Source: Sanghuangporus weigelae (lineage: Eukaryota; Basidiomycota; Agaricomycetes; Hymenochaetales; Hymenochaetaceae). From it: a DNA stretch of 64,000 bases. The stretch is taken from the NCBI GenBank assembly GCA_033182465.1, contig CP137321.1:124001-188000 (forward strand), read 5' to 3'. The notes below the pieces were generated by a model. The model did not search any database, had not been told where the DNA came from, and was given only the letters and a program-made list of their open reading frames with translations. Positions 49,065 through 60,006 of this stretch are shown here, piece after piece. A program made the position numbers and the translations under genes. How positions within the stretch are numbered: the first letter of the stretch is position 1; the number at the start of each line of letters is the position of its first letter.

Positions 49065-49229
49065 TAAAATATCTCCTCTCGGCATACCCAAATGGAAACT
49101 CTTAATAATACTTTGAATATCCATATGGATATAAACAGTTATATCTCCCACGGTGATTCCACAGCCGCCCGCTGTGTGGCGAGAAAAGTGGTGAAATCAC
49201 GTGATTGCCAACAATTTTGCAACTAGCTG

Positions 49230-49677
49230 TAAATTTACTTGAATAATCCAAAATTCAGTCCTGAATATGTGGTCTTATATTAGAAATCATTAGAACTCCC
49301 GAATAGAGAGTTGTATGTATCAGCAAGGAGAACAAAGATGGTTGCGATTTGACCGATTTGACGATTAGTAGGAGATTGCTCTTATAACTGAATCTATTAT
49401 TGCTGCTTCGCGTACTGGTCCTGCCAATTATGTAATTTATTGACAGTCTACAAATGACCCTGACTACTTGATTAAGACGAGTCTATTCTTGCATAGTATT
49501 GCTATAGTATTGTAATCCAGAATTCAGAAGTGTTCTCCTGCTTTTATGGCAATACAATACGGTCTGATGAGCACCGAACTCGTCAGACCGGAAAAACAAA
49601 ATCATACCGACAAGCTTGAATAGCCATAGGACAAAAAGATAAGAGCCCTTCTATAGGATTCATGAAACCATATCTTA
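49230..49677. other. spacer between nested transposons and F-box copy 4
   Basis: AT-rich, begins with the TA that flanks P1. No gene or repeat recognised. It holds the 3' flank of the F-box gene to its right. Confidence 0.5.
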
Positions 49678-50801
49678 TCAATCTCGGGACATACTTTGGA
49701 AAAAGTATACGCGAGCTTTGTCACAAAGGTGAAGCGAACTGATGATGATTTTGACCACAGTGTCCGATGATAGGCGGTTCGAGTCAATGATACTGACGTC
49801 AAGGGAGTCTGAAGAACCTCGACCGCCTCGGTGGTATCGCCAAACGACTCTTCTTGTCTGCGTACGAGAGTCTAGAGCATCCGTTTTGGGGTTGCTTGAG
49901 GGCGAGATTATATTGGAAGGGAAAACATCTGGACGTTGAGTGTCTTTCGGAGGATGTCCCATCTCAAGCTGGAGTGTCTGCAAAGAACGGAATTTGGGGA
50001 CTGCACGGGCAATTTCGCCTATTTCCAGTGCAGATTGATCTCCTCGGAAAATTGATATAGAGAGGCTCGCGAGCATGTCGAGGACTAAGCTGCCCAAAAG
50101 GCTGGCAGCGTCGGAAATGTGTTTTTCATCCACACCGAGTTCCATTTCGCGGAGGTTCCTCAACACGACTGTCTTATTTGAGCGGTTTTTAACCTCCTTG
50201 ACTTCCATTTCCATGATAGTAATCTTGAAAGAATGTAGCGCGGGGACTGAAGCGAGAAAGTCTAGCAGTTCTGATTGTGTCTCGTAGCCAGCGATTAGCT
50301 TGAGGACGCACTGAGTAACCATGTTGAATGGCATCGGTCGAGGAATAAAAGATGTTTCCAGACGTAGGAGTCGTGGCATCGGATGATCACTAAAGACGTT
50401 CCTCCACGAGTAGATAGACAGTTGGTGGTACAAATCGATATGCACTTCCTTGAAAAGCGAGCTGTGCCGAAGGACATGAGATGCGCTCGAAGGGCATTCT
50501 CCGGCACTTGATTCCCGAAACACATCCTGTATCCGAAGACTATGCTAGCTCTGAGCAGTGCTCCACGACTTTCACGGACGATGTCCTCGATGCCCACACC
50601 ACAGTCCACTGTTAGCCAGCATTTCGACCAAACTGCTGGAGAGCATACTATCGATTTGAATCGTGGACGGACGTTAGCCAGTATAATCATATCGCCATAC
50701 TTGGAGACGTAGTACTGCGCGATAATTAGAAGAACTTCATCTGGCAGTTTAGTATATATTCCATTACGTGGAATGCGTATCATCCTGTTGTCGCAGTGCA
50801 T
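49678..50801 (-). pseudogene. F-box protein, subfamily A copy 4, frameshifted
   Basis: An N-terminal frame from 50801 has the F-box (TKLPDEVLLIIAQYYVSKY, RPRFKSIVCSPAVWSKC). Homology then jumps to another frame from about 50520 ([48 protein letters not shown]), which runs to 49678. A single frameshift near 50520 explains this; no convincing intron bridges it. A possible first exon upstream (MSAENVDHDQFCAILF, about 50970-50908) resembles the N-terminal module of copy 3 but stops just before its splice donor. It is most similar in layout to the copies at 34.0 and 36.5 kb and lies on the same strand. Confidence 0.68.
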
Positions 50802-51621
50802 GATTTGGTCAGCGATAGGCGTTGGTCGCTACACAGATGGTTCGATTTTTTGCAGGCTGAGTAAAAAACATCCAGAGGTGAAGATTCACGTTGGATGCTG
50901 ACTTACAGCTCAGTTTGTGGACACGAAAAGAATCGCGCAAAATTGATCGTGATCGACATTTTCAGCTGACATCGCGAGTTAGTTTATGTAAGCACTTACT
51001 AGTAATTATCTTTGTTTGTGTTTGTTAAAACCCTTGTCTACATCATCTTGGCGATCAAGTTCAAGCTGTCTAGCACGCTACGCTGTGTAAAGCGTCAAGA
51101 CTCAGATAAGTGAGATGCTAGAATTCATAGAGGCTGGCTTACTGTTGATTTGCCGTAGTTTGGACTCTAATTGACTTCTGGCTCGTCCGGTTAGCAACGG
51201 ACTTTATGATTGCATCGACGACAAATTACTAGTTATTCGAATTACATGAACACTTGGAGATCGTGTATGGCAGTACAAAAAAGGCTGAGTAAGGAGGATT
51301 CAAGAAACGAAAGAATGAGGCTGAAGAGCAAAGAGGAAGCGGTGAAGAATGCCTTGAGAGAGTAAAGGAAAGGATATTTGACGTATACAACCGAATTTAA
51401 AAGCGTGAGGACCAAATGACGTTCAAGCAAGGCAATCCGGCAGGGCAAGGCTTAAATGCTAAGCCTTTCCGATGCACCTCTAGCGGGCACACTCTACAAA
51501 AAGAAACGAAGCGAGCCAATCAAAATTAGATGCCACGAATCTGTGTCATGAAGTATCAATGCTAGCGGATTGCCAAAAGCAATTGCCAGAAATAGCACTC
51601 GCCATCAGGATGATCAACTCA
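50802..51621. other. spacer between F-box copy 4 and a membrane-anchored protein gene
   Basis: Contains the remains of a 5' exon for the F-box gene and the 3' flank of the gene to the right. Nothing else supported. Confidence 0.45.
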
Positions 51622-52978
51622 TCAGTGGCGCGGCGAGGTCGGTGGCGCACTAAATTCGCTCCAGCTTTCGTCACTAAAGCCGCCACTCGAGCCAACATCT
51701 CCGGAAGCTTCACTCAGAGAATCACTCAGCTCGTCGTGAGCTCGTTCATTTCCAGTGGAAAATGGATTGCCAACGACAAACGTAAGTCCATCGTTATTAC
51801 CTCGACCACGTTCTTCCCCTGGAGCAGCGAAGACAGGAAGCGACTCGTTGGAGTCTGAACGAGAAGGAAGGGAATACATGTCTTCATCGCCTGAGAAAGT
51901 GAAAGTTTCGGAGAAGGGCGAGGTTGGTTCTGTAGGCGGGAAAGAGCGGAAGTCGGTTGAAGGGGACTGAGCAGTAACGAAGGAAGCGGACATGCCGCCG
52001 GTTGTTGTCCTAGAGATTGGCGGTGCATATACAGATAAATCTGGATGCAATTCATGCGAAGTTGTCTCCGGCGAAAGAGCTGCTGAACTTGCTGAGGGAG
52101 TCGACAACCGAGAATACGTTGATGCGAATTGAGGTGGTTCACCTGATTCGAAAGGGTCATGGTGGGTTTCTGGAGATGAAGGTGCCATAATTTCGACATC
52201 ACTATCGGATGGCGTGGGCAGCTGAATGCGAGGCAACGCTGCTGGTGACGCGAGTGAATCACTGAGGGAAGCATTGTCAGACTTTGGTGACGAAAGAGTC
52301 ATAGGAGACTCCGAGCCAAGTTCAAATGGAGACCGCGAAGGCGAGAGCGTCGGCGAACGCGGCGCCTGGACGCTTGACCATGGGCTCGGCTCTGGAGCGA
52401 GCGGTGTGATCGGGATATTGTTATCATTCGGCTAACGAGTGTCTGAATGTTATCGCAATCAAGAGATTCAGGTAGCTCAACATACGATATCGATAAGACC
52501 CGAGCCTTGCACAGCTACATCTTCAACGTTTGATGGTTCCGCGTTACTACGCCTCATTCTAATGCCTGAACTTGTGGTAGTCGGGAAGTTTCTGGTTGAG
52601 CTACTTGACTCGGTCGCCGACCTTCCCAAATCCTCCATCTCGTGTATCGATGAGGATCCGCTCATAGACCCAGTAGCAGCTGCCTCGTGCGTCGTGTGAG
52701 GCGAAACAGGTTGGCGCCGGCGTCTATTGGCTTCGCGGCGCGCCCTCGTTTCCTCTCGCCATTGTGCGAGGTGCGGCCTCACAAATGGGTCGAAGACAAA
52801 CTAAGCATGCGACGCGAAAAGGATCCGATGAGCAAAGTCAGCAAGTTATTGAGAAGCAAAGGATATGAGCTCGTGCAATATGTAATTATCAACAGCATCA
52901 GTGACTTACCTCTTTCAATGCGAAGCCGACTACAGCTGCACCGACAATTGCGACAACATACACGGCTGGTCCTGGCAT
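51622..52978 (-). CDS. small membrane-anchored, mostly disordered protein of unknown function
   Basis: Three exons (52978-52910, 52800-52486, 52431-51622) join in frame to 397 residues. The first exon alone is a hydrophobic N-terminal segment (VYVVAIVGAAVVGFALKE), which could be a signal anchor. It is followed at once by a basic cytosolic stretch (REETRARREANRRRRQP). The remaining 300 residues are rich in Ser, Pro, Thr and acidic residues with repeated SP/TP sites and no recognisable fold. The layout (one tail anchor plus a long phosphorylatable tail) suits an adaptor on the ER or mitochondrial surface, but that is a guess. Homologues would be expected in other agaricomycetes; I do not recognise it. 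Confidence 0.7.
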
Positions 52979-53500
52979 CGTTGATGATCCCTAACAAACT
53001 GTCTCTGAAGAATTGGTCTCAAGTACCCGCAGTGCACTACAGGTCGTGGTTGCAGTGCAGCACGACTGACAATCACATCGGCAATCCGGCAACCCATAAG
53101 CTTTGCAAATTACATAATATATCGGCACATGCCGAGGAACCTGCTAGCGAAACTAAACGCCCAACATATCCATGACCTTTGAATCATCTGCGGCAAAGAA
53201 CGAAGCAGATTATGATCCGCAGCTAAATTAATCCAGATGTGTTTCAGGAAAAGCATCAGTCGACGGATTCCACAATAAGGAGTCCGGTGTGGCGAAGTCT
53301 CAACTGTAGTGACTTTGAATCCGCAAAGTGAATAAGATTATTACGACATAGAGATCTCCTAGGTACGGCATAAAGCCTTTAAAGAAGTGCGTTCCTGACT
53401 TACTCTGAGCCCGGATTCTGCAAACTCGATCCAGATCTCCTCTTGTCTACTTTATCTTCAGCAAAACGGAGTCAGGTCGGAGTCCTGTTGACAAGCGTCG
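52979..53500. other. divergent promoter region, membrane-anchored protein and kinase
   Basis: About 520 bp shared by two divergent genes. No other feature supported. Confidence 0.5.
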
Positions 53501-55415
53501 ATGGTCCAGCTGTCGGATGAGGTGGAAAGATACGCGGACCACGATGTGATCAATGTATTTGATGTTCTTCAGCCCCTTTCTTCCGTCAAGAAGAGGCAAT
53601 ACCAAATTCAAGGAGCTCCAATCCTGGGAAGGGGATCTTATGGCACAGTCATAGTAGGTCGTTTCTCCTGTATGATGAACATGAATGCTCAAGTACCATG
53701 ACTTCATCCCAGCATGCTATTTGGCACTGTCCCTTTCACCCCTCTGAAACAAGGCAGACTGCTCTCAAAATAATAAGCAAAGAACCTCCGGGCTATATTC
53801 AAAGGGAAATCCCCGAGCATCCTCCTTCTAGAGAGGGGAAGTCCAGGGAAGAGTATATGGAGAAGCAGCAAGCGAAGGTAGAGAGAAATCAAGCTATACA
53901 GAAATGGAATCGCGCTAGAAGTATACATAAGCTGAGGGTGCGCAATGAAATTGCAATACTTGGAGAAATGAGCCATAAGAACATCGTAAGCTACCCATGC
54001 ATGTCCCAAACATTCTCTTGGACAATTTGAGATATACTGACTCGAACGTAAATCGCACAAGGTCAAGTTCTACGATTATTTTGAGTCTAGAGCGAATTTT
54101 TACATCTCTACCGAGCTCCTGTACGGCGAAGAGCTCTATGACAGACTCCTGAGGTTGAAATATTTCCGAGAGAACGACGCAAGAAAAGATACGAGGTAAT
54201 TGTTATCAAGCATAACTGGAGGTGTTGACGTATGAATAATGAATCGAAAGATCCATTTTAGAGGGAGTAGCGTATCTTCATTCGAAGGATATTATCCATA
54301 TGGACCTCAGGTGGGATACCGTTTTTATTTCCATCATATGGCTTGTCATTGATCCTCAGTCGAATTCACAGACCAGAAAACATAAAATATCGAGACATCC
54401 GCCGATCGTCAGAACTAGTCATTATAGACTTGGGTTTGTATGTTCAACATCACACGTCCAGCCAAGAATACTCTCTGATTTTTGCGCACCATAACTTGCA
54501 GTGCAAGGAAGGTTGATGAAACGAGGGATCTCGGATATCCGACAAAAGGCTTATATGTTGCACCAGAAATCCTTTATCGAATGAAACATAGTGCGCCGAT
54601 TACATGTCAGCCGTCAGCGGATATCTGGTCGGTCGGGTATGTCTATAGCACAAGCTCTAGATTATTTCAGAAGAAAGATGCTGATGCTAACTCTGAATTC
54701 GGCAAAGTGTCATAGTTCATTTGATGTTAACGGGAGTCTACCCTTTCGCGCCCGGGAAAGGCGACGACGCGGATCAAGTATACTGTGACAATGTCATCTA
54801 CGGTGGAAATATTGATTACAATGGAGAGCATTGGAGAAACGTGTCCAATACGGGTGAGTAAACGCGTCAGTTTCGACTCTGGCCAAAAGATGCGAGTGTA
54901 TATGTAGCGAAGGAATTCATGCGTTCCTTACTTCACAAGAGTCGAAGAAAAAGAACCACGGCATCCCTAGGCCTTGACCACGAGGTCTGTACTGCGTAAT
55001 CATTTTCTTCCATTTCCCCGGTTGCTAATTTGCATCTTAGTGGCTCAACGACAGATTCGTTCCACCTCAAGATACACATCATTCAGCACAACGCAGGAAT
55101 GCACAGCGAGGAAGAGCAGATCATCAAGCCTTAGACCGAACCGCCGGAGGACTGCAAGACGAAGTTCACAGACCTAATCCCGATAGAACTCGTGCAAGAC
55201 CTATCAGGAATAGCAACGTTACAAGAAGCAGAAGAGAAAGAGGTGCCTCGCATCAAAATGAGAACGGCGAGCCGCCGAGAAAAAGGAGATCGTCAATGTT
55301 TTCTTTCTTTGAGAGGTTGAGCAGGAGCCGAGAAAAGGGTAAAGGAAATGGGGGAGAGGGTAAGGAGACCAGTGGTCATCGCAGGAAGTTGCAAAAAAAG
55401 TCACGGTCTCGATAA
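53501..55415 (+). CDS. protein kinase, CAMK-like, with altered catalytic motifs
   Basis: Nine exons (53501-53653, 53713-53985, 54062-54195, 54251-54310, 54372-54437, 54502-54636, 54708-54853, 54908-54984, 55041-55415) give 472 residues. Kinase landmarks in order: Gly loop GRGSYGTV (43-50), ATP lysine in TALKII (K70), RVRNEIAIL (alpha-C Glu), then HMDLRPEN at 203-210 where most kinases have HRDLKPEN, DLGFAR at 226 in place of DFG, VAPEIL, and SADIWSVGVIVHLML. The catalytic Asp (205), Asn (210) and metal-binding Asp (226) are kept, but the HRD Arg is Met and the catalytic-loop Lys is Arg. A 30-residue insert between K70 and the alpha-C helix is highly charged. The C-terminal 130 residues are basic and disordered (RSRRERG, PPRKRRSS), suggesting nuclear location. 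Starting exon 2 at 53713 restores the beta2-beta3 segment. Confidence 0.85.
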
Positions 55416-55693
55416 GACAGCAGCGTTAGTCAGCTGCGCAGATTCCGGAACGGTAGACAATGTAATTTGAGACTCTATAGCCTTAGAGAAGCAAAATAAT
55501 GAGTCTTCCGAGAGTTCTTGCTGACTGTAAAAGATTGCCAGCTAGTAAGTCCGTAGAAAATAGACTTTCCAAATTTGTGGAATCTTCGTGTATCACGTGC
55601 TTGCAACGCGTGGTTTGGCGTTGTTTATTTTCACACATTCATCGGCGATCGCGTGGGTCCAGGAGACCGACCGAGCGTTACCGGCCGACCATC

Positions 55694-58403
55694 ATGGCCT
55701 CTGATCCACCGCAACTAGACCTCAACGACCTACTCTTAAATATTGATAGCAGTCTTAGCTCACAGCCTGCTAATGGCCCTCTCGACGCATCCGTTGCAGC
55801 CGTTACAGGCACTGGTGAGGTGTCGAGGAGTATGTCTCCGGAGCCGCCTGATGAGCAGGAACTGTTCGCTATGCGTCTTCGAGCTCTTTCAATCCGAGAC
55901 TCGAAGGGGAAAGAGAGAGAGGACTCGCCCGGGAATGAGCTAATCGAAATGGTCCTGCGACTGACTGCTGCTGTACCCGCTCGCGCGCAGATTCTGGAAC
56001 AAGCGGCTGTTATTCGACGTTTATCAGTACAGCTAGATTTTCTACTGACGCGGATGAACGACGATCGGGCCAGGTGGGAAGCTGAGAAGAATTGCATGCA
56101 ACGGGTCTGTGAAGCGCTCATTCTACAGGCGAATTTTGCTTCGCATAACGTGTATAAGGACCAGGTCAGCATTTCTTGGTTATCTATATGTGAAATAATC
56201 ATATAGCCCCTAGGATGGTGCAAGGAAACCCGCGATTCTCGAGGCAGAGAATACTTCTCTGCGACAAAAGGTACGCATCACTAGGATCTTATCCTCGTCG
56301 GCTGTCTAAAAATAGCCATAGCTTGCCGATACTCAAAGCAGGGCGAACTCACTCGAGGCTGAATTGGCGCAGCTCCGTCCTTTATTGCTAATGCAGCCAA
56401 GCGCTATTGCATCTTCTAAGGGTTTGACATTAAGTCCAGGCAAGTCTGGAAAGAAAGAAGAGGATGGTGTCGTAGAGAACGTCGAGAGTAGGAGCTATTA
56501 CCGGGCACGGGTAGAGAAGGCTGCTGCTGCAACTAGTTCACCAAAGTCTAAGAAGAAGAAGGCGACTGCCTATTTCAAACATGCTCCCACGGTTGCCGAT
56601 GCTCGTTCCGAGCATTTATTACTTGCGATGCGAAAGCTCGGAAAGGAACGCGCTACCATACTCAGCCAGTCCATGTACCGCACCACAGATCCATCATACC
56701 CTCCTGGCACTACTCCAAACCAAAATGTTTCGATGCATATAAAAGCCAACGGGAATCAGCCTAGACCGATGATGTCTCCGGCTGTATGGCCGGCACATCT
56801 TCAACCGGCTGTGCCAACCGGACAACAGACGAGTCAACAATCAAAACCGCAACAAGGGCAACTAGCTGGGAGTCTCTCTCCCGCCAAGGGCCAGCAGAAT
56901 CCACCATTTTCGCAATATGGACCTCCCGCCGGTGCTCATTTCCAGCACTACTTTGTTCCTTCTGGTTCCGTCCCGAGGCCACCGGGAGCACCTATGCCTC
57001 CGCCTGCGTTCTACCATGCCGGACCACCTCGCGGTTATATACCAGGTCCAGCGTGGCCATACTATGCACCTGGTCCATATGCATTTGGTCAACCAATTCC
57101 AGTACAAAATCCTTCCCGAGGCACAAATGTGTCGTCGTCCCAACCGCGACCCGCGAACAGTCGGCCTGTCGCTGGGCCGTCACGTACTCCTGTGCTATCG
57201 GCTTCGCAAAGTAACTCCGCATCGCCCTCTACTCAAGGCACAGGCAATGCAAATCAATCAAACGTGAAGTCGCCGAGACAAGGTCAACAGGCACGAGGGC
57301 CGAGAACACCGCAATCGAAGTCAACTTCAACACCTACAAACAGAAATACGCCCATGGATAACTTGCTCTCAGCCGCGCAGAGTGTTTTCTCTCCGTCCGC
57401 CCCACGTGCAAGTAGCAGAGATGCTACACCTGATAACATTGGAAGTCCATCACCGAAGAAACGCAGGCGTGTTGATCAGCAGGATCAGGCAAAGAACCAA
57501 TCCAAAGGCAAGCAACCAGTAGGTAGCGTCGACAGACGTACGTCTGCTCTAGATGTACTTGCGGACCAAGCTGCTGGCGTCGTCCCCTCCGCTCAGCCTC
57601 CAGGGAGCGGCACTGTAAACCGAGGCGCAGAATCAGCGTTGCCCTCAAGCGCCTCCGCGTCTCAGCAGAGCACAGACTTCGGGGATGTATTCATCGCCGG
57701 AAGCTCCAAGGCGTCTGGTGGTCCGTCTACTAACGAGAGCATGCGTCGAGCCCCCTCAGTTCGTAAAGGTAAACGGCGACCTGGACGAGCATCTTCAACC
57801 ACTCCTACATCGACAGTACCTTCATCATCTCTTGTACCACTAATAACGACACAGCGTGCTGCAAGTGAGGATCGTGCACCGTCGATTTCTAGTACCTCGC
57901 AAGTATCAATCGAATCATTCAAATTGCGACCTGTCCAAGACGAAACGTTTCCTGACAAGAATAGTACTGCAACTCGTTCTGCACGGTCCGGATCGCTACC
58001 CCGGAATATTGGGCCACCTTCAAAACGAGGAAGCTCTGCTGCTGGACGTGGACTACAACCAAACGGACGCGCGTTGACACCTCTGGGTCATGGCTCGAAT
58101 AGACGATCACGCCCAATCTCTTCTCGGAGGCCCGACGTTGATGCAGGAGAAGCCGAAATTGAGTCTGAAGATGAACCTGATGTTGACACTGAAGTTGACC
58201 AGCTTAACGAAGACGACATGTCTTTGCGAAGAGGTACAGACGCACCTGTAAAAGCCCACGCAGGTATAAACTCGGGTGAGACCCATGCTACCGGAGAAGA
58301 TATGAACAGCAGACGATGGTTAGAGATTCTAGGTGAGTCTCTGCCCCGACTACTTCTTGAACTTCGGTATATCTTATTCCTTCCAGGACGTAAAGAATCG
58401 TAG
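55694..58403 (+). CDS. large disordered protein with N-terminal coiled coil, probably nuclear
   Basis: Four exons (55694-56164, 56214-56270, 56322-58332, 58387-58403) give 851 residues. Residues about 85-195 are predicted helical coiled coil (QAAVIRRLSVQLDFLLTRM, then LEAENTSLRQK and ANSLEAELAQLRPLL). The rest is low complexity: a Pro/Gly/Tyr/Gln-rich stretch (PPGAPMPPPAFYHAGPPRGY), many SP and TP sites, and basic clusters such as SPKKRRRVD that fit nuclear localisation. Near the end is an acidic block (EIESEDEPDVDTEVDQLNED) before WLEILGRKES. No catalytic domain. The layout suggests a transcription or chromatin cofactor, but I do not recognise the family. The last exon is only 17 nt. It lies 278 bp after the kinase gene on the same strand. 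Confidence 0.8.
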
Positions 58404-58758
58404 TACATGCTTCATAATCATGTAAATTATTGTCGATTCCGTCTTTTCATCTGCATCTCTCTTGTCTTTTGGATTACTTCTATCAGCTGGGCAATCGCAA
58501 TCTATCTCGCTGTGGTCACCTAATTTGAATTTTGTATTGATATTATATTGCAAGAGGGTATTCATTTCAGTCACGTGTGATCTATATCGGAGGCTTGAGT
58601 ACAATTGTAATCAGAGGCTCAGATTTGCTCTCTTTTCTTCAGACTCTCACCGCCAGTATGTCGCTATCACATCTTCCTTTCTTCATATACTAATGGTGAA
58701 AACGTAGGCACTTAGTCCCTGTTGTTCTTTCGCTTGGTACCAAAGAAAGAAGGAAGAA
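58404..58758. other. spacer before F-box gene
   Basis: About 355 bp holding the 3' flank of the preceding gene and the promoter of the F-box gene. No other feature seen. Confidence 0.5.
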
Positions 58759-60006
58759 ATGCAAGGCTCTCCGGCATCTCTGGATAACTCACATCGACAA
58801 GGAGTCCTATCGCTTCCTTTCGACTTACTCATCTGTATAATTGCTCTTATCGCGGAAGACCGCCTATCGTGTTATAAACGCTCTGAGCTCTCTCCGCTTG
58901 TTGAGACGCTTTCGATGGTCTGTCACGCGTTTAGGAATGCCGTCTTGCATACCGTTTCGCTCTGGACGAAGATTGACGAGCGTTATTGCCTTCGGGACGA
59001 TTTCAAGTACCTGATGGCGCGTAGCAGATCCGCACCCCTTCAGATAGACGTCAGTTTGTCGAAGAGCGATTGGGAACAGATCTTGTCACGTGTTGTACCT
59101 TACGCAGATCGTTGGCAGGAACTTACGATCAGGTCCTGCCAATCACGGTTGGAGGATGTAATGAGAGTTTTCCCGGACGTCGAATTTCCTTGTCTGAAGA
59201 GGATCGATGTAAGATTTGGATTTGACGAGGTAGATCACGACAAATTTTTCGATCAGTGGAAGTTTCCGGGGCTTGATTTGTTGTGGCTAAACGACGCAGT
59301 CCCTCCTTTGAGCTGTTTACCTATCTTACGGGAATTCCATTTGCTCATAATCAACCTGGACACAGACGACAAGGCTGAAGCTCTCCTTGGGAAGCTCATG
59401 GACTTTCTGGATTGCACGCGGACACTGGAGGTGCTTCATCTCGAGGCGACCGGTATCGATACTACTGTGCCAGAGCACTTACGCGTCGTAGAACTTCCTA
59501 ACATCAAGGAGCTCGTGATTGGTAACTTTGAAAATTCCGACAGCAATTTCCACGATTGGTTTGTTCCTCCTGCGATGAGTCGGTTCATCAGATCAATCCG
59601 GGTGCCGAATGTTCGGGAATACCGTCTCTACCTTAGGATCGAGCGTGAGAGGGAAGTTATTCCGGAGTGGATTGCATCGTTTGCATCGAGTCCAGATGTT
59701 CTGCACTCTGTGACCTATCTATTTGTTTCATCCGATTTTTCGTTTGATAATGCAACGATGGTCGAATTTTTCGCGCTGTTCCCCAACCTCAAGGAGTTGA
59801 TCGTAGATGTTCCAGGATTCGGTGAAAACATGCTGTATTCTGACAGCCAATTGAACCTTGAACGTCTATGGTCTCTGGCACTCATGAAGGAAACCAAAGA
59901 GTTCTTTCAAATCGGTCCCAGGCTGGTGTTGAATCAACTTGCTGCGAATCCGCGTAACTTTGCCGTCGAATTGGATCCTAACGTGTATGGTTACTTGTCC
60001 GACTAA
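58759..60006 (+). CDS. F-box protein, subfamily B copy 3
   Basis: Single open frame of 415 residues starting MQGSPASLDN. The F-box is at about residues 15-75 (LSLPFDLLICIIALIAED, LSMVCHAFRNAVLHTVSLWT). TVSLWTKIDERYCLRDDFKYLMARSRSAPL aligns along its length with the gene at 13.1-14.4 kb, and VVPYADRWQEL and QWKFPGLDLLWL match its later blocks. It is therefore a dispersed third member of that subfamily, 44 kb from the tandem pair and on the other strand. The C-terminal half is a degenerate leucine-rich region expected to bind substrate. No stops or frameshifts, no intron needed. Substrate unknown. Confidence 0.85.
   Translation: MQGSPASLDNSHRQGVLSLPFDLLICIIALIAEDRLSCYKRSELSPLVETLSMVCHAFRNAVLHTVSLWTKIDERYCLRDDFKYLMARSRSAPLQIDVSLSKSDWEQILSRVVPYADRWQELTIRSCQSRLEDVMRVFPDVEFPCLKRIDVRFGFDEVDHDKFFDQWKFPGLDLLWLNDAVPPLSCLPILREFHLLIINLDTDDKAEALLGKLMDFLDCTRTLEVLHLEATGIDTTVPEHLRVVELPNIKELVIGNFENSDSNFHDWFVPPAMSRFIRSIRVPNVREYRLYLRIEREREVIPEWIASFASSPDVLHSVTYLFVSSDFSFDNATMVEFFALFPNLKELIVDVPGFGENMLYSDSQLNLERLWSLALMKETKEFFQIGPRLVLNQLAANPRNFAVELDPNVYGYLSD

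Larger units (their letters stand above)
39607..49176. mobile_element. element B: foldback transposon with CACAGCGGGCA ends
   Basis: Left end CACAGCGGGCAGCTGTGG, right end its inverse with one difference, flanked by a 3-bp duplication TGG (39604-39606 and 49177-49179) inside the right arm of P1. The arms are inverted copies: 39607-39867 plus 44868-45086 against 47636-47992 plus 49065-49176, rich in short GGATATNNNNAATATCC-like pieces. A CAC-start and 3-bp duplication fit the CACTA/EnSpm group, known in agaricomycetes, but no transposase is present, so the family is a suggestion. It has been invaded by elements C, D, E and P2. Confidence 0.8.
38079..49229. mobile_element. foldback transposon P1 (outermost of the nested stack)
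   Basis: Long-inverted-repeat DNA element with ends CAGCTAGTTGCAAAATTGTT and its exact inverse, flanked by TA at both sides (38077-38078 and 49230-49231), as in Tc1/mariner-like elements. Arms about 590 bp. It encodes nothing. It is split by the hAT derivative (38675-39159) and by element B (39607-49176). Subtracting these and their target duplications leaves about 1085 bp, matching the second copy P2 (1072 bp). Confidence 0.85.

Noticed and set aside
39607-49176. Element B as a Helitron
   Set aside because: It has terminal inverted repeats and a 3-bp target duplication, which Helitrons lack, and no Rep/helicase or CTRR end.
53501-53701. Kinase first exon continued to the stop at 53699
   Set aside because: It would end before the ATP-binding lysine; splicing at 53654/53713 restores the beta2-beta3 segment and keeps the frame.
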